Shown here: positions 58,677 through 64,000 of the stretch, piece after piece | Layout of the letters: the number at the start of each line of letters is the position of its first letter | Numbering within the stretch: position 1 is the first letter of the stretch | Assembly (NCBI GenBank): GCA_900471925.1 | Contig: UCGV01000001.1 | Location: 347,648-411,647, forward strand | DNA length: 64,000 bases | Source: Hyphomicrobiales bacterium | GTDB taxonomy: Bacteria > Pseudomonadota > Alphaproteobacteria > Rhizobiales > Rhizobiaceae | Reading direction: 5' to 3' | The notes under the pieces: model-generated | What the model saw: only the letters and a program-made list of their open reading frames with translations | Databases searched by the model: none | What the model was told of the DNA's origin: nothing | Position numbers and translations under genes: made by a program

Positions 58677-59432
58677 TCAGTCGCCGGCGGTGAAAAACTT
58701 CCATTTGCCGTCGGGTGCGATGCCGAGGCGATAGAAATTATAGCCACCGAACTCCTGCATGTCCGAGAGATCGCCAGCGGTCACGATGCGCAACAGTTCT
58801 ACGCGCTCCGGCGGCGTCAGCGATTTCAGGTCCTTCTCGGCGAAATAGGGCCAGACATACATGTCGTCTGCAGTGCCTTGGCCGACATGTACGAAGCCGG
58901 TCGATATGACATCGAGCATGATGGCGAGAATTTCGTCGCCATCGGGATCACCGGAGAGATCCTTCAGCGTGCCGATCGGATCGTCTGTCGGTTCGCCGAC
59001 CGTTACCTGGGTCTGCTCGGCACCCGTGCCCATCAGCGGGCGCAAGCGTTCGAGATCGCCTGATGCCGCAGCCTCGACGATCTGTTCGCGCATCTTGCGT
59101 ACAGGTTCCGGCACCTTGCTGATGTCGTAGATCACTTCGACAGGTTTGGAATCGTCGGATGCGCCCGGTGTCTTGTCGACGCTTTGGCCGCTGTCCTTGT
59201 TGACGAGTGGATCGGGCATGGGAACGCCGGAAGAGCCGTTCTGGGGAGCCGCCGGCTGGGCCTGGCCCTGCTGCGCTGTCGTAGCGGGGGCATCGGGCTG
59301 ACCGGGGATTTTTTGGAGTTCGGAAAGCGCGTAGGCGGAAGAAGCCGCAAGCACGCTGCCGGCGGCAAGACCGACGGCAAGCAGAACCGGCGCGAGCGAG
59401 ATTCGCGAGGACATATCTTTACCGGTACGCAT
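58677..59432 (-). CDS. Conserved exported protein, unknown function
   Basis: 251 residues. A signal peptide (ISLAPVLLAVGLAAGSVLAASSAYA) and a Pro/Gln-rich linker (about residues 40-95) precede a folded C-terminal domain (VIYDISKVPEPVRKMREQIVEAAASGDLERLRPLM ... MYVWPYFAEKDLKSLTPPERVELLRIV ... YNFYRLGIAPDGKWKFFTAGD). Homologous sequences are, to my knowledge, annotated only as hypothetical in rhizobia. It follows the 85-aa gene by 17 bp on the same strand and may be cotranscribed. Confidence 0.75.
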   Translation of the reverse strand: MRTGKDMSSRISLAPVLLAVGLAAGSVLAASSAYALSELQKIPGQPDAPATTAQQGQAQPAAPQNGSSGVPMPDPLVNKDSGQSVDKTPGASDDSKPVEVIYDISKVPEPVRKMREQIVEAAASGDLERLRPLMGTGAEQTQVTVGEPTDDPIGTLKDLSGDPDGDEILAIMLDVISTGFVHVGQGTADDMYVWPYFAEKDLKSLTPPERVELLRIVTAGDLSDMQEFGGYNFYRLGIAPDGKWKFFTAGD

Positions 59433-59449
59433 GAAACTCTCTGTATTGC

Positions 59450-59707
59450 TTATTGCAGGGTCCGGTTGGTGGAAAACTCACCCGCCAGCATGCGGTCGCG
59501 CAGCGAATCGAGCAAAGCCTCGGCGCTGTTTTCTCCATGCAGTCTGATCGTCTCGCGCAGCGCATGGGCAATCGCTGCATCGGCAATGATTTCAGGCTCG
59601 ATGCCATCGGCCATGCCGTCGGCCCAAGCCTCGTTCTGGTATTCCAGAGCCGCCTGCATCTTTTCGTGGACGATCATGTCGTCGATGTCATTGAGGCTTG
59701 GTTCCAT
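59450..59707 (-). CDS. Conserved small protein, 85 aa
   Basis: 85 residues, acidic and helical (MEPSLNDIDDMIVHEKMQAA, then NEAWADGMADGIEPEIIADAAIAHALRETIRLHGENSAEALLDSLRDRM). GAGGAAAAGACA precedes the ATG at 59707; the frame to 59731 has no site. Two CtrA-like boxes lie upstream. No recognised domain. It may be cotranscribed with the exported protein downstream. Confidence 0.72.
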   Translation of the reverse strand: MEPSLNDIDDMIVHEKMQAALEYQNEAWADGMADGIEPEIIADAAIAHALRETIRLHGENSAEALLDSLRDRMLAGEFSTNRTLQ

Positions 59708-59734
59708 TGTCTTTTCCTCAGAACTTCTCATGTC

Positions 59735-59814
59735 TTACCGCTGCGTTAACAACACTAACAGCCTTTTCCCAAAACGACACGTCCGCATGCGAAAACAGGT
59801 TAATTAAACGTTAA
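59735..59814 (-). promoter_or_regulatory. Two CtrA-like boxes upstream of the 85-aa gene
   Basis: On the minus strand a full TTAA-CGTTTAA-TTAAC (59814-59799) and, on the plus strand, a one-mismatch TTAC-CGCTGCG-TTAAC (59735-59750), 28 to 107 bp before the start codon at 59707. The distal site overlaps the stop codon of the upstream gene. Confidence 0.6.
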
Positions 59815-60263
59815 TTTCCAAAGCGCGAAGTAATTTCTGTGGCGAGTGTTGCACCTTCGTTACGGTAGCGCTCTTCTGCCACGATGGCCGCCTGCGTGCA
59901 ATCCGTATAAACCGAGGCGAAAGCCCGGTAGCCGCGATTGAAGGCTGCGGTCAGTTTTTCCTTGCGCTGCTGCTCCCCATTCGTTTCGGAATCAAGCAGT
60001 TGCTGCATGTCGGCACGCCATTCGTCTGCGCCCGGCGCTTTGCAGAGCGTGCGCAGGTAATGCACCGAGCCCAAAACCTCCGCCAGCCGCGCCAGCTTGT
60101 CGTCATAGGGCACTGTCACAACCTGCGGTGCGATCTCCTCCTCCGGCGGCGGAGGCGATGCGTTTTTACTACCTTGCGACCCGCCTTGCGCCATTGTGGG
60201 ACCGGCCAAGGTGAGGCCGACAAGGAAGAGGCATGACGAAAGAACGCGTCGAACAGGAATCAT
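59811..60263 (-). CDS. TIGR02301 family exported protein
   Basis: 150 residues. Signal peptide (MIPVRRVLSSCLFLVGLTLAGPTMAQG), a Pro-rich linker, then the TIGR02301 core: DDKLARLAEVLGSVHYLRTLCKAPGADEWRADMQQLLDSE and FNRGYRAFASVYTDCTQAAIVAEERYR, with two conserved cysteines. A periplasmic protein of unknown function restricted mainly to Rhizobiales. No clear ribosome binding site; ATG 60287 is an alternative start. Confidence 0.85.
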   Translation of the reverse strand: MIPVRRVLSSCLFLVGLTLAGPTMAQGGSQGSKNASPPPPEEEIAPQVVTVPYDDKLARLAEVLGSVHYLRTLCKAPGADEWRADMQQLLDSETNGEQQRKEKLTAAFNRGYRAFASVYTDCTQAAIVAEERYRNEGATLATEITSRFGN

Positions 60264-60351
60264 GCACTCAGTTGATACACGGAGCATGACAGGAACAAGG
60301 CGAATGCGGCAGTTTCCACTTCTATTCTGATAGCTGACGAGGCATTTGCGC

Positions 60352-60768
60352 TCATTCGCCGGCGGCAAGCCGTTCGGCGCATTCGAGTACGCTTTGCGGT
60401 ACAGGCAGACGGCGAATCTCCTCCACGCTGTACCAGCCGATCGCAGCCGCATCGTCGGCAGCTTCCGCCACGAGATGTCGATCGGCCTCGACCCGGAAGA
60501 CGGAGAGGAAGAAATGGCTGCTGACGCTGCCATCGGCCGCATGCGTCTTCAGGTCATAGGTGGAGAACAGCCGTGGATTGCGCGCCTGAATGCCGGTCTC
60601 CTCGAGGAATTCGCGAAGAGCCGTCTGTTCGGCTGTTTCTCCCGGCTCGCCACGGCCGCCGGGGAAGGCATACATATCGGCGGAGGGCGGATTGCGCCGA
60701 AGCACCAGAAGGAATCGGCCATCGCGTTCAAGTATGGCGGAGGAGGCGGGTTTGGCTTCTGATATCAT
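60352..60768 (-). CDS. NUDIX hydrolase
   Basis: 138 residues. The Nudix box G-x5-E-x7-R-E-x2-E-E-x-G-x is seen in [23 protein letters not shown]. Hydrolyses a nucleoside diphosphate linked to a group X; the substrate is unknown. Preceded by a typical [20 protein letters not shown], as in ADP-ribose/8-oxo-dGTP type enzymes. It is divergent from the YnfA gene; start codon ATG 60768 has a weak site. Confidence 0.9.
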   Translation of the reverse strand: MISEAKPASSAILERDGRFLLVLRRNPPSADMYAFPGGRGEPGETAEQTALREFLEETGIQARNPRLFSTYDLKTHAADGSVSSHFFLSVFRVEADRHLVAEAADDAAAIGWYSVEEIRRLPVPQSVLECAERLAAGE

Positions 60769-60874
60769 GGCTCGCACGCTTCGCTGTGGTGCCGCCTTAT
60801 CCCATGAGCCGCTCACCTTGCGCAACGGCTGGTATTGCGTGGAATATGGTTTCACGATTCTCCGCGAGACATCC

Positions 60875-61195
60875 TTGACCTACCTGATCTACGCCGTTGC
60901 CGCCGTTTTCGAGATTGCCGGCTGCTTTGCCTTCTGGGCATGGCTCCGGTTGGGAAAGCCTGTCTGGTGGCTGGCGCCCGGCATGGTGTCGCTTGCTCTG
61001 TTTGCCTGGCTGCTGACGCTGGTGCCGAGCGAAGCGGCCGGCCGCACTTTCGCGGCCTATGGCGGCATCTATATCGTCGCCTCGCTGCTTTGGCTCTGGC
61101 TGGTGGAAAGCCGTGTTCCCGATCGCTGGGATATCGGTGGCGCGCTGGTCTGTCTCGCGGGTACGGCAATCATCCTCTTTGCGCCCCGCAATTAA
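60875..61195 (+). CDS. UPF0060 (YnfA) family membrane protein
   Basis: 106 residues with four membrane helices. YnfA landmarks: [57 protein letters not shown] and [23 protein letters not shown]. No ATG is available near the family start, so a TTG at 60875 (MTYLIYAV) is chosen; a GTG at about 60839 is possible. YnfA resembles small multidrug transporters. Confidence 0.85.
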   Translation: MTYLIYAVAAVFEIAGCFAFWAWLRLGKPVWWLAPGMVSLALFAWLLTLVPSEAAGRTFAAYGGIYIVASLLWLWLVESRVPDRWDIGGALVCLAGTAIILFAPRN

Positions 61196-61289
61196 GGCCT
61201 TCCCCGAAAGATGTGCAGCGATTGCCATTGCGAATCGCTTGCAGATAAAGCGCCTTGACCGAGGCTGGGCAGGGTGCAAAGAAACCATC

Positions 61290-62054
61290 ATGTGTGGACG
61301 TTTCGCCCTGACAGAAGTGGTCAAGGATATCGCCGAAGCCTTCAGCCTCGCCGAGCTGGAGGGTTTTCCCGCGCGCTATAACATTGCGCCGACACAGCCG
61401 GTTCTCGTCGTCATATCAGGTGAAGGGCAGGAGCCGGGCAGCAACCTGCCGGACCGTCGTGCGCTGCTGGTGCGCTGGGGATTCACGCCTGGCTGGGTGA
61501 AGGATCCCAAGGAATTTCCGCTGCTGATCAATGCACGCTCTGAAACAGCAATCGGCAAGGCATCCTTCCGCGCCGCCATGCGCCATCGCCGCATTCTCAT
61601 CCCGGCCTCCGGTTTCTACGAATGGCATCGCCCTTCGAAGGAAAGCGGCGAGAAGGCGCAGGCCTATTGGATCCGGCCACGCCGCGGCGGCGTCATCGCT
61701 TTTGCAGGGCTGATGGAAACCTGGTCCTCGGCCGATGGCTCCGAGGTCGATACCGGCGCCATCCTGACGACCAGGGCCAATAATGCGATCGCCTCGATCC
61801 ATGACCGCATGCCCGTTGTCATCCAGCCGGAGGATTTTTCTCGCTGGCTGGATTGCAAGACGCAGGAACCGCGCGAAGTCGTCGATCTGATGCAGCCGGT
61901 TCAGGATGATTTCTTCGAGGCGATCCCGGTTTCCGACAAGGTCAACAAGGTCGCCAATATGGGGCCGGATCTGCATGATCCTGTGCCGCTCGAAAAGCCC
62001 CCGAAACCGCCCCAGAAGAAAACGCCCGATAGCGGGCAGCTCAGTTTCTTCTGA
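61290..62054 (+). CDS. SOS response-associated peptidase (SRAP/YedK)
   Basis: 254 residues. Cys2 (MCGRFAL) is the catalytic nucleophile that crosslinks to abasic sites; the remaining triad and binding residues are INARSE, ASGFYEW and IHDRMPVV. SRAP proteins form thiazolidine links with abasic sites in single-stranded DNA. The C-terminus (PPKPPQKKTPDSGQLSFF) ends like many rhizobial SRAP proteins. No recognisable SOS box seen upstream. Confidence 0.93.
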   Translation: MCGRFALTEVVKDIAEAFSLAELEGFPARYNIAPTQPVLVVISGEGQEPGSNLPDRRALLVRWGFTPGWVKDPKEFPLLINARSETAIGKASFRAAMRHRRILIPASGFYEWHRPSKESGEKAQAYWIRPRRGGVIAFAGLMETWSSADGSEVDTGAILTTRANNAIASIHDRMPVVIQPEDFSRWLDCKTQEPREVVDLMQPVQDDFFEAIPVSDKVNKVANMGPDLHDPVPLEKPPKPPQKKTPDSGQLSFF

Positions 62055-62130
62055 AGCCTGTCGCACAAAGCCGTCCACCGGTTTTGCCGCACGCTTTAAA
62101 CCGCGACCTTATCTTTCACCGGACAATACA

Positions 62131-62754
62131 ATGCTCTCTCCCTCTGCCGCGCTTGCCGGCTTCTTCCTCGGCGCGTCGCTGATCATTGCCATCGGCGCGC
62201 AAAATGCCTTCATCCTGCGCCAGGGCCTGCTGCGCTCGCATGTCTTCATTCTCTGCCTGATCTGCGCGCTGTCGGATGCGCTGCTGATTGCCGCCGGTGT
62301 CGGCGGCCTCGGCACACTGGTCTCGCAATCGCCCTTGCTGATTTCGGTGGTGACGATCGGTGGCGCTGTCTTCCTCGGCTCCTATGCCGTCATGGCCTTC
62401 CGCCGTGCGCTGCATCCGGCCGCCATGCAGGCCGGCGCACCGCACGCCCTGGGGTTGAAGGTGGCCGTCGCTACCTGCCTCGCCTTCACTTTCCTCAATC
62501 CGCATGTCTATCTGGATACGGTCGTGCTGCTCGGCAGCCTCTCGGCCGCCTATCATGGCGCAGGTCGCCTGTCCTATGGCGTCGGTGCCGCCACGGCGTC
62601 ATTCGTCTGGTTTTTTGCGCTGGGGTATGGGGCGCGTCTCTTGCAGCCCGTTTTTGCCAGACCCGCCGCATGGCGGGTTCTGGATGTCGTTATCGGCATT
62701 GTCATGAGCCTGCTGGCGATCAGCCTGCTCGTACGCTTCCTTACATCAGCTTAA
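62131..62754 (+). CDS. LysE/ArgO family amino acid exporter
   Basis: 207 residues with six membrane helices. The N-terminal GASLIIAIGAQNAFILRQGLLRSHVFILCLICALSDALLI is the LysE signature. Exports basic amino acids such as lysine or arginine in characterised members. Its stop (TTAA overlap) is shared with the convergent 44-aa gene. Regulator LysG/ArgP is not adjacent. Confidence 0.92.
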   Translation: MLSPSAALAGFFLGASLIIAIGAQNAFILRQGLLRSHVFILCLICALSDALLIAAGVGGLGTLVSQSPLLISVVTIGGAVFLGSYAVMAFRRALHPAAMQAGAPHALGLKVAVATCLAFTFLNPHVYLDTVVLLGSLSAAYHGAGRLSYGVGAATASFVWFFALGYGARLLQPVFARPAAWRVLDVVIGIVMSLLAISLLVRFLTSA

Positions 62755-62885
62755 GCTGATTTCTTGGTCGTTGCAGGCTTTGCCATCATCGAGGCCGCAG
62801 CGACGGCCTTGAGGCCGAGCGGGCGATAGTTGGTCGCGAGATCCGACTTGGGGGCCTGCTGCTGTTCCGATTTCTTCGAGGTCAC
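62751..62885 (-). CDS. Small basic protein, 44 aa, unknown function
   Basis: A GTG start at 62885 preceded by AAGGAGAGTATC gives 44 residues rich in Lys, Gln and Ala (VTSKKSEQQQAPKSD, then YRPLGLKAVAAASMM). The strong ribosome binding site and the CtrA-like box 140 bp upstream support it being real. No family recognised. Converges on lysE, overlapping by four bases. Confidence 0.62.
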   Translation of the reverse strand: MTSKKSEQQQAPKSDLATNYRPLGLKAVAAASMMAKPATTKKSA

Positions 62886-63023
62886 GATACTCTCCTTACG
62901 TGTTTCCCTAGGATTTTATAGGTTTTGTTCTCTCTTCTTTAATAGCGACAAAAGAGAGGCATTTCTCATCAGGAAATGTATCCATGGAGCATAATTCGCG
63001 AGGCTTAACCGAAGCCTGCGTTC

Positions 63024-63039
63024 GTTAATACTTACTTAA
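63024..63039 (-). promoter_or_regulatory. CtrA-like box
   Basis: On the minus strand TTAA-GTAAGTA-TTAAC (63039-63024), a full match to TTAA-N7-TTAAC, oriented toward the 44-aa gene. Confidence 0.55.
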
Positions 63040-63051
63040 TAAAGTAGATGC

Positions 63052-63897
63052 TCAGATGTGCCGGCCGATATCGTCTTCGCCGATGCCGGGCTCCTCAATG
63101 GTCAGCGTGCCATATTTGCGCTTCCACTTCCGCGCGCCGAAAGGCAGCGATAGAAGGTAGGCGCAGACAGTGAAAACCATCACTTCCCAGGTGAAACTCA
63201 TCAGCATGGCGACATAGATGACGACGCCGAGCATGGCGGGCAGCACGAGATCGCGCCGTAACCGGCTTTCGGATTTGCCGGACCAGACCGGCAGGCGGCT
63301 GATCAGCAGGAAGGCGATGAGGACCGTATAGGCGGCCGAGCAGAATGCGAAGGTACGATCGGTCGTCAGGCCGAGAAAGCCGAGATAGACCGGCAGCAGC
63401 ACCAGCATGGCGCCGGCCGGTGCCGGTACGCCGACGAAATATTCCGACTGCCAGGGCGCTCGGTTCTCGCGCTCTGACATGACGTTGAAGCGGGCAAGGC
63501 GCAGGCCGGCGGCGATCGTGTAGATCAGCGCAGCAATCCAACCGAGCGAGCGCGCCTCGTCGAGCGCATACACATAGACGACGAGGGCAGGGGCGACGCC
63601 GAAATTGACGATGTCGGCGAGCGAATCCATCTGCGCGCCGAATTTCGACGTGGCCTTCATCAGCCGCGCTACGCGCCCGTCGATACCGTCGAGGAAGGCT
63701 GCAACCAGCACCATGGCGACCGCCAGTTCGTAGCGGTTCTCGAAGGCAAGCCGAATGCCGGTCAGCCCGGCGCAGATGGCGAGAATGGTGATGAGGTTCG
63801 GAACCACGAGCCGGATGGGAATTTCGCGCAGGCGCGGTCCCCGGGCGGAATCGTCGCTTGGGCCATTCGGTTCGAAGGGCGGAAAGGGTGTTTCCAT
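63052..63897 (-). CDS. pssA: CDP-diacylglycerol--serine O-phosphatidyltransferase
   Basis: 281 residues with several membrane helices. The CDP-alcohol phosphatidyltransferase motif D-G-x2-A-R-x8-G-x3-D-x3-D is seen in DGRVARLMKATSKFGAQMDSLAD, with D, G, R and the two aspartates in place. Makes phosphatidylserine, the precursor of phosphatidylethanolamine. The next gene upstream is psd, which decarboxylates the product. Confidence 0.94.
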   Translation of the reverse strand: METPFPPFEPNGPSDDSARGPRLREIPIRLVVPNLITILAICAGLTGIRLAFENRYELAVAMVLVAAFLDGIDGRVARLMKATSKFGAQMDSLADIVNFGVAPALVVYVYALDEARSLGWIAALIYTIAAGLRLARFNVMSERENRAPWQSEYFVGVPAPAGAMLVLLPVYLGFLGLTTDRTFAFCSAAYTVLIAFLLISRLPVWSGKSESRLRRDLVLPAMLGVVIYVAMLMSFTWEVMVFTVCAYLLSLPFGARKWKRKYGTLTIEEPGIGEDDIGRHI

Positions 63898-63915
63898 ATC
63901 GCGCTCTCCCGAAAA

Positions 63916-64000
63916 TTAGCTGCGGCGGCTGATGACCGGCCCCTTTGCCGAGGCGAATTCGGCAATGACCGTCTCACCGGCAACCGCCGTCTGGCCGAGT
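63916..64000 (-). CDS. psd: Phosphatidylserine decarboxylase, C-terminal fragment
   Basis: Only the last 27 or so codons are in the window (GQTAVAGETVIAEFASAKGP, ending RRS). This resembles the C-terminus of Psd and the position just upstream of pssA on the same strand is the usual rhizobial psd-pssA order. The LGST-type cleavage motif would lie outside the window. Converts phosphatidylserine to phosphatidylethanolamine. Confidence 0.75.
   Translation of the reverse strand, partial: LGQTAVAGETVIAEFASAKGPVISRRS

Noticed and set aside
1..64000. CRISPR array, prophage, transposase, toxin-antitoxin or retron
   Set aside because: I found no regular repeat-spacer pattern, no integrase or transposase motif, and no paired toxin-antitoxin frames; gene content is typical chromosomal.

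Overview
This 64-kb window is an ordinary chromosomal stretch of an alphaproteobacterium of the Rhizobiaceae, most likely a Rhizobium species. The signs are a RopA-type porin, a complete rhizobial iol operon (iolR-iolC-iolD-iolE-iolB) with an IolC-DUF2090 fusion, the dapA-smpB, rpoZ-rsh and acpS-lepB-rnc-era-recO order, a pssA-psd pair, small DUF1127, DUF3563 and YCII proteins, CtrA-like boxes and rhizobial intergenic palindromes. I see no prophage, insertion sequence, CRISPR array, toxin-antitoxin pair or obvious defence island.

Layout. 1-7.2 kb: start of an MFS exporter, a lipid kinase, a membrane diguanylate cyclase, a glutamine-synthetase-like enzyme divergent from a class III aminotransferase (probable amine/polyamine catabolism) and a phosphotriesterase-family hydrolase. 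7.2-10.7 kb: two membrane glycosyltransferases and a divergent flippase-like membrane protein. 10.7-13.1 kb: an ECF42-type sigma factor behind three tandem DGPF/YCII proteins, with a matching promoter. 13.2-23.3 kb: AMP nucleosidase, an aminotransferase, two PilZ-like proteins, a host-attachment protein, a MATE transporter, an AraC regulator with a tiny Cys-rich protein, and other small proteins. 23.3-31.3 kb: inositol catabolism with repeated IolR-type operators. 31.4-34.5 kb: a flavoprotein reductase, tRNA-Ser(GCU) and the porin ropA behind a long region rich in inverted repeats. 34.5-49.6 kb: mostly housekeeping genes (lytic transglycosylase, dapA, smpB, NYN nuclease, rpoZ, rsh, acpS, lepB, rnc, era, Crp/Fnr, receiver protein, recO). 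49.6-64 kb: oxidoreductase, MOSC protein, HD hydrolases, a GGDEF-EAL protein, an EF-hand protein, sodC, MscS channel, ygfZ operon, Nudix, YnfA, SRAP, LysE, pssA and the end of psd.

How the parts connect. The iol genes form one transcription unit under an RpiR-type repressor whose putative boxes lie before iolC and iolR, with a weaker one before the divergent dehydrogenase. Cyclic-di-GMP turnover (two GGDEF proteins, one with EAL) sits beside PilZ-like candidates. Membrane biogenesis is represented by pssA/psd, the lipid kinase, the glycosyltransferases and acpS. The stringent-response gene rsh follows rpoZ. The most unusual signals are regulatory: three full-consensus CtrA-like boxes, each before a small protein of unknown function; terminator-like hairpins immediately upstream of rsh and of the Crp/Fnr gene; and the layered inverted repeats upstream of ropA. 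Several genes under 60 codons (Cys-rich protein, DUF3563 protein, 52-aa and 44-aa proteins) are called from ribosome binding sites and composition. All family assignments come from reading motifs, not from database searches.
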